64,000 nucleotides of DNA from Petropleomorpha daqingensis (lineage in GTDB: Bacteria > Actinomycetota > Actinomycetes > Mycobacteriales > Geodermatophilaceae): contig NZ_JACBZT010000001.1 in the NCBI RefSeq assembly GCF_013408985.1, positions 1,798,001-1,862,000 of the forward strand, in the 5' to 3' direction. Shown here one piece after another: positions 39,892 through 47,686 of this stretch. A program made the position numbers and the translations under genes. A model generated the notes under the pieces. That model made no database searches. It was not told the DNA's origin and worked only from the letters and a program-made list of their open reading frames with translations. The first letter of the stretch is position 1, and each line of letters begins with the position of its first letter.

Positions 39892-40503
39892 TCAGACGCG
39901 GCGGCGGCCCGCGGCGAACGCGCTCAGCGCTCCGGTGCGGGCCAGCGCGCGGACCAGCAGCAGCCCGACGATCCCGGCCAGCACCACGCTGGAGAGCACC
40001 GTGAACAGCGTGTACGGCGCGGTGAACGACCAGAACGGGTAGTCCGCCGACACCGGGTAGTAGAGCGAGAGGTCCATGATCGACGTGGAGAGGCCGGCCG
40101 TGATCCCGGCCAGCACCGCCGTCCCCCAGCCGAACGAGCGGTAGCGGGTCAGCAGGAAGCCGACCTCGCCGCCCAAGCCCTGGACCAGGCCGTAGATGAC
40201 GATGATCCCGCCGTACGGCGAGCCCAGGACGATGCTCACGGTCGCGGCGAGCGTGGAGGCGAAGGTGGCGGCGCCGGGCTTGCGCACCAGCAGGCCGGCC
40301 ACCACGCCGGGCATCAGGTAGACGCCGTTCAGCAGGCCGGAGACCGGTGGCACGGCGAGTGCCGCCAGCAGGTTCCAGGCCCAGAAGACGACACCGAAGG
40401 CGACGCCCAGGACGGCGGTGACGACGATGTCGACGGTGCGCCAGCGCAACCGGTGCGCGGGCTCGGTCTCGGCTGCGGACGGACGGACGGCCTGCTCGGC
40501 CAT
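39892..40503 (-). CDS. ykoE: YkoE-like substrate-binding (S) component of a thiamine-precursor ECF transporter
   Basis: 203 aa, ATG with ggagga 4 bases upstream. Six hydrophobic segments. Family features: WRTVDIVVTAVLGVAFGVVFW at the N-terminus (partial quote), a conserved GGEVGFLLTRYR and the aromatic SADYPFWSFTAPYT stretch. YkoE binds the hydroxymethylpyrimidine part of thiamine. The TPP riboswitch immediately upstream is direct evidence for thiamine-related control. Confidence 0.92.
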   Translation of the reverse strand: MAEQAVRPSAAETEPAHRLRWRTVDIVVTAVLGVAFGVVFWAWNLLAALAVPPVSGLLNGVYLMPGVVAGLLVRKPGAATFASTLAATVSIVLGSPYGGIIVIYGLVQGLGGEVGFLLTRYRSFGWGTAVLAGITAGLSTSIMDLSLYYPVSADYPFWSFTAPYTLFTVLSSVVLAGIVGLLLVRALARTGALSAFAAGRRRV

Positions 40504-40515
40504 GGATTCCTCCAG

Positions 40516-40594
40516 ACTCCCTGCGCCGGCATGACCCGGATCAGGTTCGAGGGTCTGCGGTGTCCCGCACTCTCAGCGCCGAAGCGCTCCCCTG
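40516..40594 (-). ncRNA. TPP riboswitch (THI element)
   Basis: On the minus strand the conserved elements appear in order: GGGGAGCGC, GCTGAGAG, a variable P3 hairpin (GCGGGACACCGC), ACCCTCGAACCTGATC, CGGGTCATGCCGGCG and CAGGGAG. This is the THI-box consensus. The 3' end overlaps the approach to the ykoE ribosome binding site (ggagga at 40508-40513), so TPP binding most likely blocks translation initiation, as usual in actinobacteria. Confidence 0.95.
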
Positions 40595-40630
40595 TCGGAT
40601 GTGTTCTGTTGTGCGGCCGAGCGTAGACCC

Positions 40631-42148
40631 CTATCCGCGCAATCTCGCCAGCAGTGCCTCGCCGTCCGGGACCCCCAGCCCCGTGCAGGCGTCCCAGCCG
40701 GGCCGCGCGGTGTAGGCGCCGTTGCTCCCGCTGGTGATGTCCCGGAACCCAGGCGCCGGCCGGCCGGCGGTCACGCCGCCGTACAGCACGGGCGGCAGGA
40801 AGCCGGGGGAGCGGCCCAGCGCCTCGGCGAGCCGGCAGACCAGCGCCGACCACAGCGGCGCGACCGCGCTGGTGCCGCCGTAGACCACGTCGGTGCCGTC
40901 GACCCGCACCTGGTAGCCGGTGGACGGATCGGCGTCACCGGCCACGTCGGGCACCCCGCGTCCGGGCCGGCCGGTGTCCGCGTCGCCGGGCACCCCCGCC
41001 GCGGCCTGCCAGGAGGGGACGGCGAACACGTCGCTCACCCCGCCGCCGGTGCCGCCCTGGCCGACCCCGTGGAACCAGACGACCTCGCTGTGCACCGTGC
41101 CGCTGGTCGCGTCGGCCTGCAGGGTGGTGCCGCCGCAGGCCAGCGCGTGGGGGCTGGCGGCGGGGAAGTCGACGTGCGCGCCGGCGTCGGTGGCGTTGTC
41201 CCGACTGCCGTCGTCGCCGGCGGCCACGCAGACGGTGACGCCCAGCGCCGCGGCGTCGGCGAGCGCCTCGTCCATCGCCGTCCGGGCCTGACCGGTCCAC
41301 TCGTCCTCGGACTGGCCCCAGCTGATGCTGACCACCGTCGGGGTCGGGCGGGCGTGCACCGCGTCGCTGAGCGCGTCGAGGAACCCGCGGTCGGTGTTCG
41401 GCGCGAAGTAGACGACCAGATCGGCACCGGGGGCGAGCCCGCCGGCGACCTCGATGTCCAGGAGGACCTCGCCGTCGGCACCGTTCGGATCGCCCTCCGG
41501 GGCGTTGGCGCCGCCGTCGACCCCGACGGCGGTGACCGTGGGCGGGTCGGCCAGCCCGATCTGCGCCCAGTAGGCGTCGAGGTCGGCCTGCCGGTAGCCG
41601 CCACCGAGCTCGAGGATCGCGAGCATCTGCCCGCTGCCGTCGGTGCCGGCCGGGAACCGGTAGACCCGGCCGAGGTCGAGCGGGGTGAACGACGTGGTCG
41701 GTCCGGCGGCTGGCCGGAAGCGGACCCGCGCCTGCGGCCGGTCGTCGAGGCCCAGCACCGCGATCACGACGCCGGCCAGGGACGGCGGCAGCACCAGCTC
41801 ACCCGTGCGCTGCCGGTGCGGCACCGGCCGGCCGGTGACCGGGTCGGGGGACTGGACCTGGCTCAGCGACGTCCCGAAGACGCGCTCCAGCATGGCGACG
41901 TCGCCGCGGGCCTGGATCCGCCGCGAGGGGACGTCGACGGCGAGGACCTCCAGCCCCTCGGACTCCAGCGCCTGCACGGCCGTGGCCACGTCGTCCGGAG
42001 CGGCGCCGAGGGCCGGCAGCGGCTGCCCCCGGCGCAGCACGACGGTGATGTCGACCGGGGCCGCGGGATCGGGGACGCCGGTCGCCCGGACGCCGCGTGC
42101 CGCGTACCGGTCGCTGCCGGGGAGGGGAGGCCGCTCGCTGCTGGTCAT
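40631..42148 (-). CDS. S53 (sedolisin/kumamolisin-like) serine-carboxyl peptidase
   Basis: 505 aa from ATG 42148. The N-terminal about 150 residues are the Pro-kumamolisin activation domain (PVDITVVLRRGQPLPAL ... RRIQARGDVAMLERVFG). The catalytic domain has the Glu/Asp motif GEVLLDIEVAGG (about 226), the oxyanion-Asp region VAAGDDGSRDN and nucleophile GGTSAVAPLW (about 425), with a C-terminal calcium-binding region (FRDITSGSNGAYTARPGWDACTG in part). Family members act at acid pH after self-cleavage. No classical signal peptide is present, so the export route is unclear. Its start overlaps the stop of the Mut7-C gene by 4 bp. Confidence 0.9.
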   Translation of the reverse strand: MTSSERPPLPGSDRYAARGVRATGVPDPAAPVDITVVLRRGQPLPALGAAPDDVATAVQALESEGLEVLAVDVPSRRIQARGDVAMLERVFGTSLSQVQSPDPVTGRPVPHRQRTGELVLPPSLAGVVIAVLGLDDRPQARVRFRPAAGPTTSFTPLDLGRVYRFPAGTDGSGQMLAILELGGGYRQADLDAYWAQIGLADPPTVTAVGVDGGANAPEGDPNGADGEVLLDIEVAGGLAPGADLVVYFAPNTDRGFLDALSDAVHARPTPTVVSISWGQSEDEWTGQARTAMDEALADAAALGVTVCVAAGDDGSRDNATDAGAHVDFPAASPHALACGGTTLQADATSGTVHSEVVWFHGVGQGGTGGGVSDVFAVPSWQAAAGVPGDADTGRPGRGVPDVAGDADPSTGYQVRVDGTDVVYGGTSAVAPLWSALVCRLAEALGRSPGFLPPVLYGGVTAGRPAPGFRDITSGSNGAYTARPGWDACTGLGVPDGEALLARLRG

Positions 42149-42888
42149 GGCCCCAGCCTGCGCCCGCCCACCGACATTCCGGAACCGGGCGGGTCCGCGG
42201 CCCGCGCCACCATCTCCTCGATCGGCCGGGCGTGCGCGCCGCGCCAGTAGACCCGCGCGCAGGCGGCGCAGCGGGAGAACTCGTCGTAGCTGCGCCGCGT
42301 CCCCGGCTCGAGCAGGTCGGCGACGGACGCCTTGGGGACGGCGACCAGCTCGCCACCGCACGCCGTGCAGCGGGTCAGCGGCGAGAGCGCGGGGGCGAAC
42401 CGGTCGAGGACGTCGGCCAGCTGCTGCTCCGCCCCGGCCCCGCGCACCAGCGCCCCCGCCTTCAGCGCGCGGCGCATGAGCAGGCCGCGGTCCTGGGTGA
42501 GCAGCACCCGGTCCTCCGCCGCGGCCTGCGCGACCGCCGCGGCGTCGTCCGCGGCCGGGTCGTAGGCGGCGTCGAGGCCGAGCAGCCGCAGCCGGCGGGC
42601 CAGCGAGCCCAGGCCGACATCCACGAGGAAGCCGCCGTCCGGGACGGGCTGCGGCCGGGCGACGGGGGAGACGTCGAGGACCGCGCCGGGCGCCGTCCTG
42701 GCCGTCAGCGACGTCGGCGCGCCGTCCAGCGTCAGCACGCCCACCTCGGTCGGCGGGACGCCGGCCGCCCGGACGACGTGGCCGACCGTCGCGTCCGGGT
42801 CGAACCGCAGCCGCCGCTCCCGCACCGCCCGGTCGCGCAGCGGCAGCAGGAACGCCAGCGACGGGTCGACCCGGACGACGACATCCAC
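42145..42888 (-). CDS. Mut7-C RNase-domain protein with N-terminal ubiquitin-like domain
   Basis: 247 aa, GTG start. N-terminal about 85 residues are a beta-grasp (Mut7-C ubiquitin) domain (LRFDPDATVGHVVRAAGVPPTEVG). The C-terminal Mut7-C/PIN-like RNase domain (about 88-235) has FLVDVGLGSLARRLRLLG, LLTQDRGLL and a zinc ribbon of four Cys (CTACGG and CAACARVYWRG). Likely a metal-dependent nuclease; targets unknown. It overlaps the downstream peptidase gene (ATGA), implying co-transcription, although the peptidase also has its own leaderless-type promoter hexamer. Confidence 0.87.
   Translation of the reverse strand: MDVVVRVDPSLAFLLPLRDRAVRERRLRFDPDATVGHVVRAAGVPPTEVGVLTLDGAPTSLTARTAPGAVLDVSPVARPQPVPDGGFLVDVGLGSLARRLRLLGLDAAYDPAADDAAAVAQAAAEDRVLLTQDRGLLMRRALKAGALVRGAGAEQQLADVLDRFAPALSPLTRCTACGGELVAVPKASVADLLEPGTRRSYDEFSRCAACARVYWRGAHARPIEEMVARAADPPGSGMSVGGRRLGP
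42155..42160 (-). promoter_or_regulatory. Putative -10 hexamer CAGGCT before the S53 peptidase start
   Basis: On the minus strand CAGGCT, 6 nt (ggggcc), ATG 42148. It is identical to the element before the gene at 56128. Confidence 0.4.
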
Positions 42889-42912
42889 GTGCCGCCGGTA
42901 CCCAGAAAGATA

Positions 42913-42926
42913 CTTGAGCTCTCAAG
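42913..42926 (+). promoter_or_regulatory. MarR-type operator-like inverted repeat CTTGAG-ct-CTCAAG
   Basis: Inverted repeat with 6-bp arms in an A/T-rich island 47 bp before the VOC gene start. This architecture is common for MarR-family control of dioxygenase-like VOC genes. No MarR gene is adjacent. Confidence 0.5.
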
Positions 42927-42972
42927 CAAACAGGCGCACACTGGGAGCGAGAAATCCGATCGGAGGACCGTC

Positions 42973-43491
42973 ATGCCCGTCCAGCGCCTCAACCACGCCG
43001 TGCTCTACGTCCGCGACGTGGAGAAGAGCCTCGCCTTCTACCGCGACGTGCTCGGCTTCCGCGTGAAGGTGGAGATCCCCGGCCGGGCCGTGTTCCTGCA
43101 GGCGGAGGGCTCGACCAACGACCACGACCTCGGCCTGTTCGCCATCGGTGCGCAGGCCGCCCCGTCGGAGGCCGGTCGCCGCACCGTCGGCCTGTACCAC
43201 CTGGCCTGGGAGGTCGACACGCTCGCCGAGCTGGCCCGCGTGCGCGACGCGCTCCTGCAGGCCGGTGCCCTGGTCGGCGCCTCCGACCACGCCACGACCA
43301 AGGCGCTCTACGCCCAGGACCCCGACGGCCTCGAGTTCGAGGTCTCGTGGCTGCTGCCGGCCGACCTGATCACCGACGAGGTGCGGGCGCAGGCCATGGC
43401 GATCAAGCCCCTGGACCTCGACCGCGAGATCGAGCGCTACGGCGCGCAGACCCGCGGCGGCATCGGCGTCTCCTTCCCCGCCCTGGCCTGA
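42973..43491 (+). CDS. VOC-family (glyoxalase/extradiol dioxygenase-like) protein
   Basis: 172 aa, ATG with cggagga upstream. Beta-alpha-beta-beta-beta modules with the metal ligands of the vicinal oxygen chelate fold: LNHAVLYVRDVEKSLAFYRD (His), GLYHLAWEV (His) and DPDGLEFEVSW (Glu). Resembles CatE-like catechol 2,3-dioxygenase paralogues by length and sequence style. Substrate unknown. Single gene with a MarR-type operator, suggesting induction by an aromatic or electrophilic compound (inference). Confidence 0.87.
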   Translation: MPVQRLNHAVLYVRDVEKSLAFYRDVLGFRVKVEIPGRAVFLQAEGSTNDHDLGLFAIGAQAAPSEAGRRTVGLYHLAWEVDTLAELARVRDALLQAGALVGASDHATTKALYAQDPDGLEFEVSWLLPADLITDEVRAQAMAIKPLDLDREIERYGAQTRGGIGVSFPALA

Positions 43492-43495
43492 CCCG

Positions 43496-43517
43496 GGCAG
43501 AAGTCGCGACTTCTGCC
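43496..43517. terminator. Perfect 22-bp palindrome between convergent genes
   Basis: GGCAGAAGTCG followed by its exact complement, between the VOC stop (43491) and the stop of the four-helix protein (43520). Bidirectional terminator candidate. Confidence 0.7.
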
Positions 43518-43519
43518 GC

Positions 43520-44002
43520 TCAGCCGGCCAGCACCTGGGGCGAGGTCTCCTTGAGCTTGGCCTCGGCCCACTTCGAGATCCGCAGCGTCTGCGGGTGGCA
43601 GCGCTCGGCGAGGTCCAGCAGCTGCTCGTTCTTGGCCCCCTGCGCGCCCTGGGCGAGCAGCTCCCAGTCCAGTGCCGTGCCCCCGGCCTCGCGGTAGAGG
43701 TGCCGGAGGTCGGCGAGCAGCAGCAGCCCGAGGGCGGACATCCGGCCGGTCAGCTCCGAGGTCTTCTGCTGCAGCTTCTCGAGAAGGCCTGTGGTCTGCC
43801 GCGCCTCGGCGTCCAGCTCGAGCCCGAACTCCCGGCCGGTCCCGGCCAGCCGGGCCACGTGCTGCCGGCACCACGTCGCCATGTCGCGGGTGACGTGGAA
43901 GACCTCGTGGTCGGTCGTGTGCCGGTCGGACATCGAGAGCAGGACCGCGTAGAGCTCGTTCTCCGAGCGGTGCAGCTCCTCGATCGCCATGTCGAGCTTC
44001 AC
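43520..44002 (-). CDS. Four-helix (hemerythrin/ferritin-like) partner of the molybdopterin oxidoreductase
   Basis: 160 aa from GTG 44002, overlapping the oxidoreductase stop by 4 bp. Almost entirely helical, with several Glu/His residues spaced for metal binding or helix packing: EELHRSENELYAV, HTTDHEVFHVTRDMATWCRQHV, LLADLRHLYREAG and DLAERCHPQTLR. I cannot place it in a named family with certainty; a hemerythrin- or ferritin-like bundle is the best structural guess. The overlap strongly suggests it works with the molybdoenzyme. Confidence 0.7.
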   Translation of the reverse strand: MKLDMAIEELHRSENELYAVLLSMSDRHTTDHEVFHVTRDMATWCRQHVARLAGTGREFGLELDAEARQTTGLLEKLQQKTSELTGRMSALGLLLLADLRHLYREAGGTALDWELLAQGAQGAKNEQLLDLAERCHPQTLRISKWAEAKLKETSPQVLAG

Positions 44003-46443
44003 GCCTGACCTCCCGCGCGGAGCAGTTCGCCGGCCCGGGCGTCCGGGCCACCGGTCGTGGGCGGCGGCGAGCCGACCGCGGGAGCGGACGCCGTGGTGGT
44101 GGGCGCCGGTGCCGGGACGCCGTCGGCGGCGGCGATCCGGCGCACCGCCGCGGCCGCGGTCTTGAAGATGGGCTGCTTGGACACCGCGTCCCAGTCGGTG
44201 CGCGTTAGCTCGTTGGCGGCCCGGTCGCACCCGTCGTCGGTGTCCCAGTAGCCGTAGTGGAACGGCAGGAACAGCACCCCGGGCCGGATGCCGCTGATCC
44301 GCACCCGTGCCTCGACCCGGCCGCGCGGGGTGGTGACCTCCAGCAGGTCTCCCTCGCCGAGGTCGCGGTCGGCGGCGTCGCCGGCCGACATCTCCACCCA
44401 GACCTCGGGCGCCGCCGCGTCGAGCTGGGGCGCCCGGCGGGTCTTCGTGCGGGTGTGGAAGTGGTAGAGCGTGCGGCCGGTGATGAGCTGGAACGGGTAC
44501 TCCTCGCTCGGCAGCTCGTGCGGCGGGAGGTACTCCGCGGCCCGGAGGATCGCCCTGCCCTCGGGGTTGAGCGCCCGGTACTCGACCTCGGTCACGGGCG
44601 CGCCGGTGACCATGTCCCGGCCGTACTCCTCGCAGTAGTCCGGCTGCGCCCAGAACCGCCCGTCGGCGTAGAGCCGCTCGGTGCCGTCGGGGTGCTCGTC
44701 GTCGCACGGCCACTGGATCCCGCTGCCGCCGCGCAGCCTGTCGTAGGTGATCCCGGTGTAGTCACACGGCCGTCCCCGGCTGCACTCCTTCCAGCCCTCG
44801 AAGGCGCCCTCCGGGTCGGACCACCTCACCAGCGGGTCGCCGTCCTTGTCCTGCAGCCCGAGCCGGCGCGCGAAGTCGAGGAATATGTCGAGGTCCGGCC
44901 GCGCCTGGCCGGGCGGGTCGACCGCCTTCTCCGACAGGTGCACGGTGCGGTCGGCGTTGGTGAAGGTCCCCGTCTTCTCGCCCCAGGTCGCCGCGGGCAG
45001 GACGACGTCGGCGAACCGCGTGGTCTCCGTCGGGAAGATGTCCTGGACGACGACGAAGAGCCGCTCCTGGGCCAGGATCGACCGGATCCGGTGCAGCTCG
45101 GGCAGCGACACCGCGGGGTTGGTCCCGATGATCCACAGGAAGCGGATCGAGCCCTCCTCGGCGTAGCGGAGGATCTGCATCGCGTGGGTCGGCGGCGCGT
45201 AGTGCGGGATCTGGATCTGCTCGAGGTTCCAGATCCGGGCCAGCTCGGCGACGTGCTCCGGGTTGTCCCAGTTGCGGAAGCCCGGCAGGTCGCCGTCCGC
45301 CCCGCACTCGCGGGTGTTCTCGGCGCTCGGCTGGCCGTTCATCTGCAGCACGCCGCACCCGGGCCTGCCGAGCATGCCGCGCAGGATGTGGATGTTGTTC
45401 ACCTGGACGGCGGCCGCCGTGGCCTGGTGCGACTGGTAGAAGCCCTGCAGCACCGTGGACAGCAGCCGCTCCGCGGTGCCGATCAGCCGGGCCGCCTCGC
45501 GGATCTGCCCGACCGGGACGTCGCAGACCTCGGCCGCGACCTCCGGCGGGTACTGCTCCACCTGCCCCTTCAGCTCCTCGAACCCGACCGCGTGCGCCGA
45601 CACGTAGGCCTCGTCGTGCCAGCCGTTGCGCAGGATCTCGTGCAGCAGGGCGTTCATCAGCACGACGTTGGTGCCCGGCCGCGGCGCCAGGTGGACCGTC
45701 GCGTGGCGGGCCACCGGCGTCTCGCGGGGGTCGACGCAGATCAGCGTCGGCGGGTTCGGGCCGGCCAGCCGGTCGAGCATCCGGGTCCACAGCACGGCCT
45801 GGGTCTCGGCCACGTTGTGCCCGTAGAGCGCGATGACGTCGGCGACGTCCACGTCGGCATAGGAGCCCGGCTGCCCGTCGGAGGCGAACGACTCCTTGAG
45901 CGCCGCGGCCGCGGTCGCCGTGCACAGCCGCGTGTTGCCGTCGACGTGATTGGTGCCGATGCCGCCGTGGGCGATCAGCCCCAGCGTGTAGTAGTCCTCG
46001 ATGAACAGCTGGCCGGTCGTGTAGAAGCCGATCGCGCTGGCGCCCTGCTCGTCGAGCAGTTCGCGGACCGTGCCGACGACGGCGTCCATCGCGGTGTCCC
46101 AGTCGGTCTCGACGAGCTCGCCGTCCCGCCGGATCAGCGGACGGGTGAGCCGGTCGGCGGAGTTGTTCGCCTGCCAGCCGAAGAGGTCCTTGGGATCGAG
46201 CCGGCCGCGGTTGACCCGGTCGACCTCGCGGCCCCGCACGCCGACGATCCGGCCGTCCTTGACGGCGATGTCCAGGGCGTCGCCGTTGGAGTGCAGGATC
46301 GACGCCGACTGGGCCCACCTGTCGACGTCGTCCTCGGTCAGGCCGTCGGCCAGGAAGCTGTCCACCCGGGCCGGCCACTCCTCGCCGCTGCCGTAGGGCG
46401 TCCGGCTGCCCCAGGGATCGGCGATCCGGTCGACTTTGCGCAC
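43999..46443 (-). CDS. Molybdopterin-dependent oxidoreductase (nitrate-reductase/formate-dehydrogenase-like) lacking [4Fe-4S] cysteines
   Basis: 814 aa from GTG 46443 with gaggaggg 5 bases upstream; the frame extends 12 codons further. The molybdopterin guanine dinucleotide-binding regions are intact: GLIAHGGIGTNHVDGNTRLC, ALYGHNVAETQAVLW, VDPRETPVARHATVHLAPRPGT, IIGTNPAVSLP, LPAATWGEKTGTFTN, and the C-terminal RTLYHFHTRTKTRRAPQL domain. At the N-terminus, where relatives have CILCSNGCG, this protein has SILHSNGDA: Ser48, His51 and Asp55 replace three cluster cysteines, and Asp83 (RLDPKDLF) sits where the fourth would be. So the cluster is probably absent or altered. The substrate is unknown. 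Confidence 0.88.
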   Translation of the reverse strand: MRKVDRIADPWGSRTPYGSGEEWPARVDSFLADGLTEDDVDRWAQSASILHSNGDALDIAVKDGRIVGVRGREVDRVNRGRLDPKDLFGWQANNSADRLTRPLIRRDGELVETDWDTAMDAVVGTVRELLDEQGASAIGFYTTGQLFIEDYYTLGLIAHGGIGTNHVDGNTRLCTATAAAALKESFASDGQPGSYADVDVADVIALYGHNVAETQAVLWTRMLDRLAGPNPPTLICVDPRETPVARHATVHLAPRPGTNVVLMNALLHEILRNGWHDEAYVSAHAVGFEELKGQVEQYPPEVAAEVCDVPVGQIREAARLIGTAERLLSTVLQGFYQSHQATAAAVQVNNIHILRGMLGRPGCGVLQMNGQPSAENTRECGADGDLPGFRNWDNPEHVAELARIWNLEQIQIPHYAPPTHAMQILRYAEEGSIRFLWIIGTNPAVSLPELHRIRSILAQERLFVVVQDIFPTETTRFADVVLPAATWGEKTGTFTNADRTVHLSEKAVDPPGQARPDLDIFLDFARRLGLQDKDGDPLVRWSDPEGAFEGWKECSRGRPCDYTGITYDRLRGGSGIQWPCDDEHPDGTERLYADGRFWAQPDYCEEYGRDMVTGAPVTEVEYRALNPEGRAILRAAEYLPPHELPSEEYPFQLITGRTLYHFHTRTKTRRAPQLDAAAPEVWVEMSAGDAADRDLGEGDLLEVTTPRGRVEARVRISGIRPGVLFLPFHYGYWDTDDGCDRAANELTRTDWDAVSKQPIFKTAAAAVRRIAAADGVPAPAPTTTASAPAVGSPPPTTGGPDARAGELLRAGGQA

Positions 46444-46512
46444 GGAAGCCCTCCTCGGCCAACTGTTGGCGTCCACCAAGAAGTGTCGCTCCGTGCTGAC
46501 CGGCCCGCACGG

Positions 46513-46518
46513 CAGGAT
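46513..46518 (+). promoter_or_regulatory. Putative -10 hexamer CAGGAT for leaderless GNAT gene
   Basis: CAGGAT, 6 nt (gccggc), ATG 46525; no Shine-Dalgarno sequence. The 81-bp gap between the divergent genes leaves little room for a leader. Confidence 0.5.
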
Positions 46519-46524
46519 GCCGGC

Positions 46525-47079
46525 ATGGAGCCCTTCGAGCTGACGGTCGGAGCCGTGCTGCTGCGGCCGTGGCGGGAGGAGGACGCCGACGCCACCTGGG
46601 CGGCTCTGCGCGATCCGGAGATCCTGCTGTGGAACAGCTCGGGCTCGGCGTCGAGGGAAGCGGTCGTCCGGTTCCTACGCACGCGGGCCGACTGGAGCGG
46701 CGGCGACCACGCCTCGTGGGCCGTCGTGGACCGGGCGACTGGCGAGCTGCTGGGGTCGGTGTCGCTGCACTCGATCGACCCCGACCAGGAGGACGCCGAG
46801 ATCGGCTACTGGACCGTGCCGGCCGCCCGGGGCCGGGGTGTGGCGCCGACCGTGGTCGACGCCGTCTGCCGCTGGGCGTTCGACACCCTGCCCATCGACC
46901 GGATCGAGCTCTGCCACGCCGTCGAGAACCCCGCGTCGGGCCGGGTCGCGGAGAAGGCCGGGTTCACCCTGGAGGGCCGGCTGCGGCGCTCCTACCGGTA
47001 CGGCGACGGGGTCAAGCACGACGAGCTGCTGTGGGCGCGCCTCTCCGACGACCCACCTCCGGTGGTTTCGCGCGCTTAA
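46525..47079 (+). CDS. GNAT-family N-acetyltransferase (RimJ/RimL-like)
   Basis: 184 aa. The acetyltransferase fold is clear: LRPWREEDADATWAALRDPEI at the N-terminus, then AEIGYWTVPAARGRGVAPTVVDA with the acetyl-CoA-binding RGRGVA loop, then RIELCHAVENPASGRVAEKAGF and a C-terminal HDELLWARL. This pattern is typical of RimJ/RimL-type N-terminal or small-molecule acetyltransferases. The substrate is unknown. Divergent from the molybdoenzyme, convergent with the rhodanese. Its stop codon TAA lies inside a large palindrome. Confidence 0.87.
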   Translation: MEPFELTVGAVLLRPWREEDADATWAALRDPEILLWNSSGSASREAVVRFLRTRADWSGGDHASWAVVDRATGELLGSVSLHSIDPDQEDAEIGYWTVPAARGRGVAPTVVDAVCRWAFDTLPIDRIELCHAVENPASGRVAEKAGFTLEGRLRRSYRYGDGVKHDELLWARLSDDPPPVVSRA

Positions 47080-47105
47080 CCGCCCGCGGTTAAGCGCGCG
47101 AAACC
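47064..47105. terminator. Perfect 20-bp-arm palindrome between GNAT and rhodanese genes
   Basis: Arms 47064-47083 (GGTTTCGCGCGCTTAACCGC) and 47086-47105, 2-nt centre. Contains the GNAT stop codon. Bidirectional terminator candidate. Confidence 0.75.
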
Positions 47106-47115
47106 CCTCCGGAGC

Positions 47116-47553
47116 TCAGCACCCGCAGCTGACCGCGACCGGGGAGGTCAGCGGGTCGGCGTCGGCCCGCCGGACGCCCTGCGCGGTCTCGACGGGCAGC
47201 CCCTCGCGCGCCCAGTACTCGAAGCCGCCGATCATCTCCCGCACCCGGTAACCGAGCTGCGCCAGCGCCAGCGCCGCGCGGGTGGCGCCGTTGCAGCCCG
47301 GTCCCCAGCAGTAGGTCACCACCGGGACGGCGGGGTCGAGCTCCGCGGCCGCCCGCGCCGGGATCTCCCGGCCCGGCAGGTGCACCGCGCCCGGCACGTG
47401 GCCCTGCGCCCAGGACTCGGCGCTGCGGCTGTCGAGCAGCACGAACGTGCCGCTGTCGAGCGCCGCGGCGACGTCGCTGACGTCGGTCTCCACCGCCAGG
47501 CGGTGCGCGAAGTGGGCGGCGGCGTCGGCCGGGGCGGCCCAGGTGTCGAACAT
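47116..47553 (-). CDS. Single-domain rhodanese with CxxxxC active loop
   Basis: 145 aa from ATG 47553. Rhodanese fold: FVLLDSRSAESWAQGHVPGAVHLPG, the catalytic loop VVTYCWGPGCNGATRAALAL, then LGYRVREMIGGFEYWAREGLPV. The active-site loop holds two cysteines (CWGPGC) and the protein ends VSCGC, so there are four cysteines in all near the ends. Likely sulfur transfer or thiol/selenium chemistry; the sulfur donor and acceptor are unknown. The hexamer CACAGT is 6 nt before the ATG (47560-47565), so it is probably leaderless. Convergent with GNAT, divergent from the GntR gene. Confidence 0.88.
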   Translation of the reverse strand: MFDTWAAPADAAAHFAHRLAVETDVSDVAAALDSGTFVLLDSRSAESWAQGHVPGAVHLPGREIPARAAAELDPAVPVVTYCWGPGCNGATRAALALAQLGYRVREMIGGFEYWAREGLPVETAQGVRRADADPLTSPVAVSCGC

Positions 47554-47650
47554 GCCGCCACTGTGCGGCCGCGGTCGCCGTCCCACGAGGCCGCACGCTG
47601 CCAACGACCGCACCGAACCGGCCGCTTTCGGCGCCGAGAGCGGAAAGGGG

Positions 47651-47684
47651 TTGACGGGAGCGGCTCTGACATCTGAAATGTCAG
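47651..47684 (+). promoter_or_regulatory. Promoter TTGACG-N17-TGAAAT with CTGACAT-N5-ATGTCAG operator
   Basis: The -35-like TTGACG (47651-47656) and -10-like TGAAAT (47674-47679) are spaced 17 bp. The inverted repeat 47666-47684 covers the -10 box, an ideal place for autorepression by the GntR product. The start GTG 47687 is 7 nt after the -10. Confidence 0.55.
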
Positions 47685-47686
47685 TC

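Noticed and set aside
43999-46443. The molybdoenzyme as a pseudogene because cluster cysteines are missing
   Set aside because: The frame is uninterrupted over 814 codons, cofactor-binding motifs are intact and it overlaps a conserved-looking partner gene, so the change looks functional.
44257-46524. A 940-codon plus-strand frame reading into the GNAT gene
   Set aside because: Only its last 184 codons match a family, and these have their own promoter-like hexamer and ATG; the rest is antisense of the molybdoenzyme.
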